A stretch of DNA of 64,000 nucleotides from ASV31 sp965229765 (GTDB lineage Bacteria > Pseudomonadota > Alphaproteobacteria > Rhodobacterales > Rhodobacteraceae): NCBI GenBank assembly GCA_965229765.1, contig CBDDJT010000004.1, positions 310,001-374,000 on the forward strand, read 5' to 3'. Under the pieces are notes generated by a model. It did no database searches and was not told where the DNA came from. It saw nothing but the letters and a program-made list of their open reading frames with translations. Positions 1-8,234 of the stretch are shown piece after piece. Both the position numbers and the translations under genes were made by a program. The first letter of the stretch is position 1. Every line of letters starts with the position of its first letter.

Positions 1-183
1 ATCGTGCTGGGCAAGAAGGGCGAAACGGTCAAGGCCGTGGGCCAGCTTGCCCGGGCAGAGCTTGAAGGCTTCCTTGACCGAAAGGTTCACCTGTTCCTGC
101 AGGTCAAGGTGCGCCCGAACTGGCTGGAAGAGGCCGAACGCTATTCGGAGATGGGCCTCGATTTCTCCGACGGTAACGGCTGA
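1..183 (+). CDS. era: GTPase Era, C-terminal fragment (5' end outside window)
   Basis: The first 60 codons are open from the window edge and end at TGA 181-183. The fragment has the KH-domain GxxG loop (GKKG, fragment residues 4-7) followed by the helix and strand typical of the Era C-terminus (KVHLFLQVKVRPNWLEE). Era is an essential GTPase that binds the 3' end of 16S rRNA during 30S maturation. The GTPase domain lies upstream of the window and cannot be checked. DUF1491 follows after 4 bp, so the two are probably co-transcribed. Confidence 0.85.
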   Translation: MVLGKKGETVKAVGQLARAELEGFLDRKVHLFLQVKVRPNWLEEAERYSEMGLDFSDGNG

Positions 184-187
184 TACG

Positions 188-520
188 ATGGCCCGCCTCG
201 CCACGGGCATCTGGGTGTCGGCCTACCTGCACCGGCTGGGGTCCGAAGGTATCTTCGCCCACATCATGCACCGCGGCGACGACACCGCAGGCGCCGTTCT
301 GGTCAAGCTGGCCACGATGGACGGGCAGGCCACCGCCTTTCAGCGGAGCTTTGATCTGGCGACCGGCGACCGAACATGGGTCACGCTGACTGCCGGGACG
401 GAACCGGATGTGGACGCAGCCATCGCCCGGCAGCGCGGCTTTGATCCCGACCTCTGGGTGATCGAGGTCGAGGATCCGCGCGGCCGCCACCTGCTCGACG
501 ACCCGTCGCTGGCCGGCTGA
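188..520 (+). CDS. DUF1491 family protein
   Basis: A 110-residue protein starting at ATG 188, four bases after the era stop. The N-terminus MARLATGIWVSAYLHRL and the block around GAVLVKL are what I recall of DUF1491, a small alphaproteobacterial family of unknown function, and the length fits. A longer in-frame reading to 47 would overlap era and is unlikely. The family has no assigned reaction; I see no signal peptide or membrane segment. Position suggests an operon with era. Confidence 0.8.
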   Translation: MARLATGIWVSAYLHRLGSEGIFAHIMHRGDDTAGAVLVKLATMDGQATAFQRSFDLATGDRTWVTLTAGTEPDVDAAIARQRGFDPDLWVIEVEDPRGRHLLDDPSLAG

Positions 521-554
521 GCCCCCGTAACAAGGCCCCGGCAGGTGCGTCGGC

Positions 555-1505
555 TCAGCCCCGTGGCGCCGCCGCCCGCCGCAGCCGGTCATTGATCGCC
601 CGGCCCAGCCCGTGCTCGGGCACCGGCGCCACCGCGATCGGCCCCGTGCCGCCCGCGTCCAGCAGCCGCAGATGATGAAACAGGTTCGCCGCCGCCTCGG
701 CCAGATCGCCGGTTTCCGACAGGCTCAGATCGCACGCCCCCGGCCCGAAGCCCAGCAAACGCTCGCCCGGCCGCGCCACCGCCGCGTTCAGCCGCAGCGC
801 CGCCTCGGGCGCGTAGTGCGAGGCCAGCTGCCCCGGCGCGGTGGGCGCCGCGCCGGCAAGATCGCCCGCCACGGCAAGCGGGCGGCCCAGGCACGCCTCC
901 ACCGCCTCCGACGGCAGGCCGCCCGGGCGCAACAGCACCGGCGCCCCGCCCGCCGCCACGATCGTCGATTCCAGCCCCACCGCGCAGGACCCGCCATCGA
1001 CCACCGCCGCGATCCGCCCATTCAGTCCCGCCATCACATGCGCCGCCGTCGTCGGGCTGACCTTGCCAGAGGGGTTGGCCGAGGGCGCCGCCAGCGGCCG
1101 CGCCGCCGCGCGCAACAGCGCCTGCGCCACCGGATGCGCCGGCACCCGGATCGCCACCGTCTCCAGCCCCGCCGTCACCAGCGGCGAAATCCCCGCCCCT
1201 GCGCGCAACGGCACCACCAGCGTCAGCGGCCCCGGCCAGAACGCCGCGGCCAGCCGTTCCGCCCCGTCGTCCAGAACGCCCACGGCCCGCGCGGCCTCTG
1301 CGTCAGGCACATGCACGATCAGCGGGTTGAAGCGCGGCCGCCCCTTGGCCTCGAAGATCCCGGCCACCGCGCGCCCGTCCGTGGCATCGGCGCCCAGCCC
1401 ATAGACGGTCTCGGTCGGAAAGGCGACCAGCCGGCCTGCGCGCAGCAGCGCGGCGGCGGTCTCGATCCCCTGCGGATCGGCCTGCAACAGGCGTGTCTCG
1501 GTCAT
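555..1505 (-). CDS. L-threonylcarbamoyladenylate synthase (Sua5/YrdC/YwlC type)
   Basis: 316 residues, the long Sua5 form. It makes threonylcarbamoyl-AMP from threonine, bicarbonate and ATP for the t6A37 modification of ANN-decoding tRNAs. The YrdC domain (about 10-200) carries FPTETVYGLG at 29-38, KGRPRFNPLIVH at 54-65 and a PSANPSG block near 140. The C-terminal Sua5 domain begins near PGQLASHYAP. ATG 1505 is taken as start; an in-frame ATG five codons upstream is possible. It is transcribed divergently from the acyl-CoA dehydrogenase gene, with 96 bp between the starts. Confidence 0.93.
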   Translation of the reverse strand: MTETRLLQADPQGIETAAALLRAGRLVAFPTETVYGLGADATDGRAVAGIFEAKGRPRFNPLIVHVPDAEAARAVGVLDDGAERLAAAFWPGPLTLVVPLRAGAGISPLVTAGLETVAIRVPAHPVAQALLRAAARPLAAPSANPSGKVSPTTAAHVMAGLNGRIAAVVDGGSCAVGLESTIVAAGGAPVLLRPGGLPSEAVEACLGRPLAVAGDLAGAAPTAPGQLASHYAPEAALRLNAAVARPGERLLGFGPGACDLSLSETGDLAEAAANLFHHLRLLDAGGTGPIAVAPVPEHGLGRAINDRLRRAAAPRG

Positions 1506-1601
1506 GACGTCGCGGTCCATCCGGCCAAGGCCCCTCGACGGGGCGGGCGCCCGGGTGTACCCCTGTCCCCGCCGCCTGCCAAGCCATTCGGGAGGATCCC
1601 C

Positions 1602-3320
1602 ATGCCGTATCGCGCCCCGGTTGACCAGTTCCGCTTTCTGCTTGAACACGTCGTCGGTTTCGACGCCGTCCGCCTCACCGACAGGTTCGCCGACGCGACC
1701 CCGGACATGACCGACGCGATCCTGGCCGAGGCCGGGCGTTTCGCCGAAGAGGTCTTTGCCCCCCTGCAACGCGCGGGCGACCTGCACCCCGCCCGGCTTG
1801 AAAACGGCGTCGTCCGTACGCCCCCCGGCTATGCCGAGGCGTTCAAGGCATTGGCAGATGGCGGCTGGGTCGCGACCTCTGCGCCGGCGGAACACGGCGG
1901 CATGGGCCTGCCCCTGACCATCACCAGCGCCGTTAACGAGATGCTGGCCGCTGCCTGCCTCGGTCTCGAACTCACCCCTTTGATGAGCCAGGGCCAGATA
2001 GAGGCGCTCGATCACCACGCCACCCCAGAGATCAAGGCGCTTTACATGCCGCGCCTGATATCCGGGGAATGGACCGGCACCATGAACCTGACCGAACCGC
2101 AGGCGGGCAGCGATGTCGGCGCGCTGCGCACCAGGGCGGTGCCCAACGGTGACGGCACCTACGCCATCACCGGGCAGAAGATCTACATCTCCGGCGGCGA
2201 CAACGATTTCACGACGAACATCTGCCACCTCGTGCTGGCGCGCCTGCCCGATGGCGTGCCGGGGACCAAGGGCATCAGCCTGTTCCTTGTGCCAAAGCGC
2301 ATTCCCGACGCGGATGGAACCCCCGGCGCGGCCAATTCGCTGCGGGTTGTCAGTCTGGAACACAAGATGGGCCTGCACGGCAGCGCCACCTGCGTGATGG
2401 ACTACGACGGCGCCACCGGCTGGCTGATTGGCCCCGAACACGGCGGAATGGCCTGCATGTTCACGATGATGAACAACGCCCGCGTGGGCGTTGGCGTGCA
2501 GGGTCTCGGCGCCGCCGAGGGCGCGCTGCAACACGCGATGACCTTCGCGCTCGACCGCAGGCAGGGCCGCTCGCCCGTGCAGGGCGGCACCGGTGCCATC
2601 ATCGACCATGCCGATGTACGCCGCATGTTGATGACCATGAAGGCAGAGGTCCACGCCGCCCGCGCCATCGTGCTGGCCAATGCCGTGGCCATCGACATGG
2701 CCAACGCCACCGGCGACCCGGCATGGACCGCACGCGCCGCGCTGCTGACGCCCATCACCAAGGCCTACGGCACCGATACCGGCTGCCGCGTGGCCGACAT
2801 GGGCATCCAGGTGCATGGCGGCATGGGCTTTGTCGAGGAAACGGGCGCCGCACAATACCTGCGCGACGTTCGCGTTACGGCGATCTACGAGGGCACGAAC
2901 GGCATCCAGTCGATGGACCTTGTTGGCCGAAAGATGATGGACGGCGGGGCAGAGGCGTTCCGCCTGCTGGACGAAATCGCCGCCACTGCCGCCACCGCGC
3001 AGGCGACGATGCCCGACCTCGCACAGGCGCTGGACGAAGCCGCCGCAACCCTGCGCCGGACCGTGCAGGCGCTGGTCGCGGAACCCGACCTCAACAACCG
3101 CTTCGCCGGGTCGGTGCCTTTCCTGCGGGCCTTCGCGCTGGTGCTGGGGGCACAGTTTCACCTGAAGTCCGCGCTTGCGGACGGCGGCGCGGGACCCCGC
3201 ACCGCCCTTGCACGCTTCCACATCCTGCGGCTTCTGCCGGAACATGCGGGGCTGTGCGTCCACGCGCTTGCCGGGGCCGGGGACCTTTATGCCATGACCG
3301 CAGAGGAACTGGCCGCATGA
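1602..3320 (+). CDS. Acyl-CoA dehydrogenase, long form with C-terminal extension
   Basis: 572 residues, longer than the usual 380-residue acyl-CoA dehydrogenase, like the DmdC/FadE-type branch with an extra C-terminal domain. FAD-binding signatures are TMNLTEPQAGSDVG and KIYISGGD; the catalytic base region IYEGTNGIQ puts the glutamate at about 430. It oxidises an acyl-CoA to the enoyl-CoA and passes electrons to ETF; an ETF-ubiquinone oxidoreductase is encoded at 9982. DmdC (3-methylmercaptopropionyl-CoA, from DMSP) belongs to this branch, but the substrate cannot be read here. A GGAGGA Shine-Dalgarno precedes ATG 1602. The stop overlaps the MBL-hydrolase start (ATGA). Confidence 0.9.
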   Translation: MPYRAPVDQFRFLLEHVVGFDAVRLTDRFADATPDMTDAILAEAGRFAEEVFAPLQRAGDLHPARLENGVVRTPPGYAEAFKALADGGWVATSAPAEHGGMGLPLTITSAVNEMLAAACLGLELTPLMSQGQIEALDHHATPEIKALYMPRLISGEWTGTMNLTEPQAGSDVGALRTRAVPNGDGTYAITGQKIYISGGDNDFTTNICHLVLARLPDGVPGTKGISLFLVPKRIPDADGTPGAANSLRVVSLEHKMGLHGSATCVMDYDGATGWLIGPEHGGMACMFTMMNNARVGVGVQGLGAAEGALQHAMTFALDRRQGRSPVQGGTGAIIDHADVRRMLMTMKAEVHAARAIVLANAVAIDMANATGDPAWTARAALLTPITKAYGTDTGCRVADMGIQVHGGMGFVEETGAAQYLRDVRVTAIYEGTNGIQSMDLVGRKMMDGGAEAFRLLDEIAATAATAQATMPDLAQALDEAAATLRRTVQALVAEPDLNNRFAGSVPFLRAFALVLGAQFHLKSALADGGAGPRTALARFHILRLLPEHAGLCVHALAGAGDLYAMTAEELAA

Positions 3321-4360
3321 TGGACGGCGGCGACACGATCCGGATCCCGCACGAGACCCCGCCCGCCCCGGGCGAGGCCATCGAACTGGCCGAGGGCGTC
3401 CTGTGGCTGCGACAGCCGCTGCCGATGCGGCTCGACCATGTCAACGTCTACGCGCTGGACGACGGCGACGGCTGGACGATCGTCGACACCGGCATGTCCA
3501 CCCGCAAAAGCCGCGCGGTGTGGCAACAGGCGCTGGACGGCCCGCTGGCGGGCAAGCCCGTGCGCCGCGTTCTGGTGACCCACCACCATCCCGACCACAT
3601 GGGTCTGGCCGGCTGGTTCCAGACCGACCACGGCGCCGAACTGGTGACGACCCGCACGGCATGGCTCTTTGCCCGGATGCTGCAACTGGACGAGCAGGCG
3701 GTCCCCGCCGACGAAACGCTGGCCTTCTGGCGTTCCGCAGGAATGGATCCATCGATCTACGACGCCCGGACCCGCGAACGCCCCTTCAACTTCGCCGACG
3801 TGGTCGCCCCCATGCCGCTGGGCTTTTGCCGCATGAAGCAGGACGACCGCATCCACATCGGCGGGCGCGACTGGGACGTGCACATCGGCAACGGCCACGC
3901 GCCGGAACACGCCACGCTCTGGTCCACCGATGGCGAACTTGTGATCGGCGGCGACCAGCTTCTGGCGACGATCTCGCCCAATCTCGGCGTTTACGCGACA
4001 GAACCAGAGGCAGACCCCGTCGCCGAATGGCTGGAGGCCTGCGAACGCCTGTCGGCCCATGCCACCGGGCGGCAGCTGGTCCTGCCGGGGCACAAGCTGC
4101 CCTTTACCGGCCTGCCCCGCCGGATGCGCCAGCTGATCGACAACCATCACGGCGCGCTTGCGCGGCTGCTTGACCACATCGCCACGCCCCACACCGCCGC
4201 CGAGTGCTTCGCGCCACTGTTTCAGCGCACCATCGGCGAAGGCGAATACGGGCTGGCACTGGTTGAATCCGTGGCACACCTGAACCACCTTCTTGCCACG
4301 GGCCAGGCCACCCGAACCCGGCGCGACGATGGCGCGTGGCTCTGGCAGCGACGGGAGTAG
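3317..4360 (+). CDS. MBL-fold metallo-hydrolase
   Basis: 347 residues. The metallo-beta-lactamase signature THHHPDH lies at 88-94; further metal-ligand regions are GNGHAPEH near 193-200 and GGDQLL shortly after, and LVLPGHKLPF near 255-265. This is a soluble dinuclear-zinc hydrolase fold with a C-terminal helical part (LACTB2-like layout). The start ATG overlaps the stop of the acyl-CoA dehydrogenase, so the two are translationally coupled, suggesting a thioester or other ester substrate in the same catabolic route. That link is inference; the substrate is unknown. Confidence 0.85.
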   Translation: MMDGGDTIRIPHETPPAPGEAIELAEGVLWLRQPLPMRLDHVNVYALDDGDGWTIVDTGMSTRKSRAVWQQALDGPLAGKPVRRVLVTHHHPDHMGLAGWFQTDHGAELVTTRTAWLFARMLQLDEQAVPADETLAFWRSAGMDPSIYDARTRERPFNFADVVAPMPLGFCRMKQDDRIHIGGRDWDVHIGNGHAPEHATLWSTDGELVIGGDQLLATISPNLGVYATEPEADPVAEWLEACERLSAHATGRQLVLPGHKLPFTGLPRRMRQLIDNHHGALARLLDHIATPHTAAECFAPLFQRTIGEGEYGLALVESVAHLNHLLATGQATRTRRDDGAWLWQRRE

Positions 4361-4363
4361 GCG

Positions 4364-4828
4364 ATGATGGACGGCAAGATAGAAACCACCGCCGAGGCGC
4401 ATGAATCTGACGCCCTGCCGCGCGCCCATGCCGTCCACGCCGACCCCGACGCCGCGCCGACCGCCGAACAGACCCCGCTTCCCGAGGCGCTGTCGAGAAA
4501 GCCGTTCGAACAGAAAAGCCCCGCCCGCTGGGCCTATGAACGGGTGATCCTGTACATCAAGAACTTCGAGGAAAAGCTCGATTCCGAGCACGAGGTCACG
4601 ATGGGCTTCGCCGGCGGCGATGCCGGCGTCCTGCGGATCGAGGGGGTTGGCTATTTCGATCCCGACATCGTCACTTTCTACGGCAGCGATCCCGACGGAA
4701 ACCGCACCCAGCTGATCCAGCATGTCAGCCAGCTTTCGGTCGTTCTGCGCGCGATGCCCCGCGACTCCAGCCGCCCCGAACCACAGCGAATCGGCTTTCG
4801 GCTGGCCGCCGACCTCGAAGACGCCTGA
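4364..4828 (+). CDS. DUF6173 family protein
   Basis: 154 residues beginning 3 bp after the MBL-hydrolase stop. The first 45 residues are Ala/Glu/Pro-rich and probably disordered. The conserved core starts at SPARWAYERVILYIKNFE and includes MGFAGGDAGVLRIEGVGYFDPDIVTFYG and QLIQHVSQLSVVLRA. I associate this core with DUF6173, a Rhodobacterales-rich family of unknown function. No signal peptide or membrane helix is present. Spacing suggests the same operon as the dehydrogenase and hydrolase. Confidence 0.7.
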   Translation: MMDGKIETTAEAHESDALPRAHAVHADPDAAPTAEQTPLPEALSRKPFEQKSPARWAYERVILYIKNFEEKLDSEHEVTMGFAGGDAGVLRIEGVGYFDPDIVTFYGSDPDGNRTQLIQHVSQLSVVLRAMPRDSSRPEPQRIGFRLAADLEDA

Positions 4829-4916
4829 CTGCGCCCATTCGCGCATATGTTGCCGGGTGACAGGCCCCCCGGAATAGGCTAACCGTCTTTCGGAAAATTC
4901 AGCAGAGGACGGGCCA

Positions 4917-5051
4917 ATGGCGGACTACAAGCCGGGCGAAATGGACATCACCGAACAGGAACGCACGTTCGAGAGTTTCACGAAGTGGGTAACGTGGACC
5001 GCTGCGGTCATCCTCGTTGCACTCGTGCTTCTGGCCTTCATAAACGGCTGA
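4917..5051 (+). CDS. aa3-type cytochrome c oxidase subunit IV (bacterial, small)
   Basis: A 44-residue protein: a short N-terminal segment (MADYKPGEMDITEQERTF) and one transmembrane helix (WTAAVILVALVLLAFI, about 27-42). This is the pattern of the alphaproteobacterial COX4_pro_2 subunit IV, which wraps subunits I and III of aa3 oxidase in the inner membrane and is dispensable in Paracoccus. The MDITEQE-FTKWVTW pattern is diagnostic. The catalytic subunits are not in the window, so this is an orphan locus. A weak purine-rich stretch (agcagaggac) precedes the ATG. Confidence 0.88.
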   Translation: MADYKPGEMDITEQERTFESFTKWVTWTAAVILVALVLLAFING

Positions 5052-5075
5052 CCGGACAATTCGCGGGGGACCGAC

Positions 5076-5699
5076 ATGCTGCGACGCACGTTACTTGGGC
5101 TTGCGCTCCTTGGGGGGCTGGCCGCTTGCGGTGCCGAACCTATCATGGCGCCGAACGAAGACGTGCAAAAAGCCGCGTACAGCCCCAACGAAGCACCCTA
5201 CCTGACACTGATAACCGTCATCTCGAACGAGAACGGCAGCGGCGGGCACTCGGGGCTCATCATCAACGCCTCGCAGCGCGTTGTCTGGGACCCCGCCGGC
5301 ACCTGGTACCACCCGTGGAGCCCGGAACAGAACGACGTGCATTTCGGCATCACCGACTACCTTTCCGATCACTACGTCGACTATCACGCCCGTGAAACCT
5401 TTCACGTCGTGACGCAAAAGGTGCGCGTGTCGCCGCAGGTCGCCGAACAGGCCCTTGCCGCGGCGCGCGCCTACGGCGCCGTGCCCAAAGCCTACTGCGC
5501 CAAGTCCACCACAGAAATCCTGCAATCCCTGCCAGGCTTCGAGAACGTGCCAGACACGTTCCGGCCAAAGGTCATCATGGCAGCCTTCGACGCCATCCCC
5601 GGCGTGGAACGCGTGGTGGTCTACGACGACAGCCCCGACGACAACAAGGAAATCCTTGAACAGTCGCCGGAAGTACAGGTCGCTCAGGCACTCAGGTAA
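5076..5699 (+). CDS. Putative lipoprotein, possibly permuted NlpC/P60-like fold
   Basis: 207 residues. The N-terminus has a lipoprotein signal with lipobox LAAC (Cys19), so a lipid-anchored periplasmic protein is expected. The mature part has GGHSGLIIN (His near 58) and, about 80 residues later, YCAKSTTEIL (Cys near 142). A histidine before a cysteine in hydrophobic contexts like these is the order of permuted NlpC/P60 enzymes (YiiX/YaeF type), so a hydrolase or acyltransferase fold is plausible but unproven. It lies 24 bp after the cox subunit IV gene. Its 3' end overlaps azlD by 16 bp in convergent orientation. Confidence 0.65.
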   Translation: MLRRTLLGLALLGGLAACGAEPIMAPNEDVQKAAYSPNEAPYLTLITVISNENGSGGHSGLIINASQRVVWDPAGTWYHPWSPEQNDVHFGITDYLSDHYVDYHARETFHVVTQKVRVSPQVAEQALAAARAYGAVPKAYCAKSTTEILQSLPGFENVPDTFRPKVIMAAFDAIPGVERVVVYDDSPDDNKEILEQSPEVQVAQALR

Positions 5700-6013
5700 A
5701 GGCCTGTACCCAGCGCCCCGGCGCCGACGGCCACCGCAAGGATGACGTTGCCAGTCACCCGGCCCACGGCCAGTGCCAGAACAGCCGCGATCAGACGGGT
5801 GGGGTCTGTCTCTCCTCCGGTGGCGTCCGGCCAGATCACCAGCGGCGCAACCATTCCCGGCAAGACAGCCACCGGCGTATAACGCAGCAGCCGAAGCGCC
5901 CACGGCGGAAGCGGACGATGGCCGACAAATCCCAGAAAGGAAAACCGGATCAGGAAAGAGCCGATCGCAAGCAACGCGATCACCAGCCAGATTTCGGCGC
6001 TGGACAGGGTCAT
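5684..6013 (-). CDS. azlD: AzlD family branched-chain amino acid exporter subunit
   Basis: 109 residues with four hydrophobic segments. The sequence around RFSFLGFVGHRPLPPWALRLLRYTPVAVLPGMVAP matches the AzlD signature (conserved R, then the LPPW/ALRYVPVAVL block). AzlD works with AzlC as a two-component exporter of branched-chain amino acids in the inner membrane. Its ATG overlaps the azlC stop (ATGA), so the pair is coupled. The 3' end runs 16 bp into the convergent lipoprotein gene. Confidence 0.88.
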   Translation of the reverse strand: MTLSSAEIWLVIALLAIGSFLIRFSFLGFVGHRPLPPWALRLLRYTPVAVLPGMVAPLVIWPDATGGETDPTRLIAAVLALAVGRVTGNVILAVAVGAGALGTGLYLSA

Positions 6014-6717
6014 CGCCGCCGCTCCATCCAGACTTCCACGGTCGCGCCGACACCCATCGCCACAATCGCCGCAAGGATCAGCCCAAGCCCGGACGGCAGC
6101 CCGGACAGGATCAGCGCCATCACGATAGAGGCCAGCGCCGCCGCCATATGCGCCAGCGTGCGCAGCATCGGACCGACCATCGCCAGAAAGGCCAGCGGCA
6201 GCGCAAAGTCGAGCCCAAGCCCATCCGGTACCTTGGTACCAAGCAGCGCCCCGATCAGCGTGAACAGCGCCCATGCCGGCAAAAGCGGCGTGGCCACACC
6301 GAAATAATAGGCCACGCGATCCGGCAACGGCATGTCGGGGTAGGTCTCGTAGCGCATCACGCCCAGCGCATAGGTCTGGTCCACGTTGAAATAGGCGATC
6401 AGCACCCGCTGCCAAAGCGGCGCGGCGCCCAGATGCGTGGCCAGGGACGCGGAATACATCGCCATCCGCAGGTTCACCGTCAGCGAGGCGGTGATGATCA
6501 CGATAAGCGGCGCGTTGTCGAGGATAAGCTGAAGCGCGGCAAGCTGCGACGCGCCGGCAAAGACCAGCAAGCTGAAACCCGTGACCTCAAGGACGCTAAG
6601 CCCCGCCTCCATCGCCAGCACGCCGAAGAGCGTCGCAAAGGGTACCACCACGATCAGCATCGGCAGAAGGTCGATGACGCCGCGCCAATAGGCTGCGGCC
6701 GTGGAAGAACGGGGCAT
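6010..6717 (-). CDS. azlC: AzlC family branched-chain amino acid exporter subunit
   Basis: 235 residues, the usual AzlC length. Features are the N-terminal GVIDLLPMLIVVVPFATLFG, the FAGASQLAALQL helix and NLRMAMYSASLATHL, which are characteristic of the AzlC/YgaZ family. About seven to eight transmembrane helices are visible. Together with AzlD downstream it should form the inner-membrane permease. Upstream it faces mobA divergently with 61 bp between the starts. Confidence 0.9.
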   Translation of the reverse strand: MPRSSTAAAYWRGVIDLLPMLIVVVPFATLFGVLAMEAGLSVLEVTGFSLLVFAGASQLAALQLILDNAPLIVIITASLTVNLRMAMYSASLATHLGAAPLWQRVLIAYFNVDQTYALGVMRYETYPDMPLPDRVAYYFGVATPLLPAWALFTLIGALLGTKVPDGLGLDFALPLAFLAMVGPMLRTLAHMAAALASIVMALILSGLPSGLGLILAAIVAMGVGATVEVWMERRR

Positions 6718-6778
6718 GTGCGGGATCCGGCTTGCGCTTTGACCCTCATTCGCTATCCAAATCGCGCAAGAGGTTCAA

Positions 6779-7378
6779 ATGGCATCTTCCTTCACGGACA
6801 GTCCGGCGGGCGTCATCCTGGCCGGTGGCGCAGGACGGCGCATGGGCGGCGCGGACAAGGCACTGTTGCGTCTGCGCGGCCGCACGCTCCTGTCGCTGGT
6901 CAGCGACCGTCTTGGGCCTCAGGTGGCGGCGCTGGCGCTGAACGCCAATGGCGACGCCGCGCGGTTCGCCGACACGGGCCTTCCGGTCCTGCCCGACGAT
7001 CTGGAAGACGCCGGGCCGCTGGCGGGCATCCTTGCCGGGATGGACTGGGCCGCCGGGCGGGGATACGCGCGCATCGTCACCGCCGCCGTGGACACGCCAG
7101 AGTTTCCCGACGACCTCGTGCCGCGCCTGGTCGCTGACGCGGACCCCGGAAACGGCGCCGCCTATGCCGCGTCCGACCGCGCGCACCCCACCTTCGGCCT
7201 CTGGCCCGTGGCCTTGCGCGACGACCTGCGCGCCCGCCTGCTGGCCGGCGAACGAAAGCTCGGCCTCTGGGCACAACAGATTGGCGCCGCCCGCGTGATC
7301 TGGCCAAAGGGCATCCGCGACCCCTTTACCAACATCAACACGGCCGAGGATCTGGCACAGGCCGAGCGGCATGTTTGA
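6779..7378 (+). CDS. mobA: Molybdenum cofactor guanylyltransferase MobA
   Basis: 199 residues. The nucleotide-binding motif LAGGAGRRMGGADK is at 14-27, NANGD follows near 57, and AAVDTPEFP near 100-108 is the metal-binding position, read as VDTP where many homologues have CDTP. MobA transfers GMP from GTP to molybdopterin, giving the MGD cofactor of DMSO-reductase-family enzymes. The length matches E. coli MobA. The next gene overlaps by 8 bp, so translation is probably coupled. Confidence 0.92.
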   Translation: MASSFTDSPAGVILAGGAGRRMGGADKALLRLRGRTLLSLVSDRLGPQVAALALNANGDAARFADTGLPVLPDDLEDAGPLAGILAGMDWAAGRGYARIVTAAVDTPEFPDDLVPRLVADADPGNGAAYAASDRAHPTFGLWPVALRDDLRARLLAGERKLGLWAQQIGAARVIWPKGIRDPFTNINTAEDLAQAERHV

Positions 7379-8234
7379 CCACATCCTCGTCGTGGACTGG
7401 TCCGCGCGCGCCACGCCTTCGCCGCGCAAACCGTCCGCCGACGCCATATGGACCGCAAAGGCTGAAGGCACCCCGCGCTATCACCAGACACGGTGGGACG
7501 CGATGGATGCCATATCTGCCACGATCAGCGCGACGCTGGCGCGCGGCCAGCGCCTGCTGGTCGGATTCGACTTTCCCTTCGGCTATCCCGCCGGTTTCGC
7601 ACAGGTGCTGACAGGGCAGGCCGACGCGCTGGCCGTCTGGGGCTGGCTCGCCCACCACGTCGAGGACACCCGGAACAACGCCAACAACCGCTTTCAGGTG
7701 GCTGCCACGCTCAACCGCCTCTTCCCCGGCGATGGCCCGTTCTGGGGTTGCCCGCCCGCAAACTCCGGCCCGGACCTGACCACAACCAAGCCCGGCCCGG
7801 CCCACGGACTGCCGGAACGCCGCCGGGTCGAAACCCTTGTCCGCAGCGCCCAGCCTTGCTGGAAGCTTTTCACCACCGGCTCTGTCGGCTCTCAGGCATT
7901 GCTTGGGATCGCGCGGCTTGAACATCTTCGGCAGGACCTGGGACAGCATGTCGCCGTCTGGCCCTTCCAGCCCGCCGACAGCGCTCCGATCGTGCTGGCC
8001 GAGGTCTACCCATCGCTTCTCTCGGATGCCGTGCGCGCCGAACAGGTCCGCACCGGCGACGCGATCCGGGACCGCGTACAGGTGATGGTGCTCGCCCGCG
8101 CCCTTGCCCGGCTTGCGCAGGCGGGCACCCTGCCCGCCGCCTTCGCCGCCGCCCAAGGGCCGCATCTGCCCGAAGAAGGCTGGATACTGGGCGCCGGGGC
8201 GGAACCTGCCCTGCGCGCCGCCGCCAGTCCCTAG
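7371..8234 (+). CDS. Conserved protein coupled to MobA, function unknown
   Basis: 287 residues starting inside the last codons of mobA. I do not recognise a characterised family with certainty. The N-terminus HILVVDWSARATPSP followed by a strand ending LLVGFDFPFGYPAG resembles an RNase-H-like fold, with Asp residues closing two strands (DUF429-like). Trp/Pro-rich segments follow (GPFWGCPPANSGP). Homologues in Rhodobacterales have been labelled molybdopterin-guanine dinucleotide synthesis proteins because of this position; that is context, not evidence of activity. There is no signal peptide. Its stop codon overlaps the stop of the convergent gene at 8231. Confidence 0.6.
   Translation: MFDHILVVDWSARATPSPRKPSADAIWTAKAEGTPRYHQTRWDAMDAISATISATLARGQRLLVGFDFPFGYPAGFAQVLTGQADALAVWGWLAHHVEDTRNNANNRFQVAATLNRLFPGDGPFWGCPPANSGPDLTTTKPGPAHGLPERRRVETLVRSAQPCWKLFTTGSVGSQALLGIARLEHLRQDLGQHVAVWPFQPADSAPIVLAEVYPSLLSDAVRAEQVRTGDAIRDRVQVMVLARALARLAQAGTLPAAFAAAQGPHLPEEGWILGAGAEPALRAAASP

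Noticed and set aside
612..3320. Long plus-strand ORF of 902 codons covering the Sua5 gene and the acyl-CoA dehydrogenase
   Set aside because: Its first 330 codons are antisense to Sua5 and Arg/Pro-rich, as expected from high GC. The true start is ATG 1602 with a GGAGGA site.
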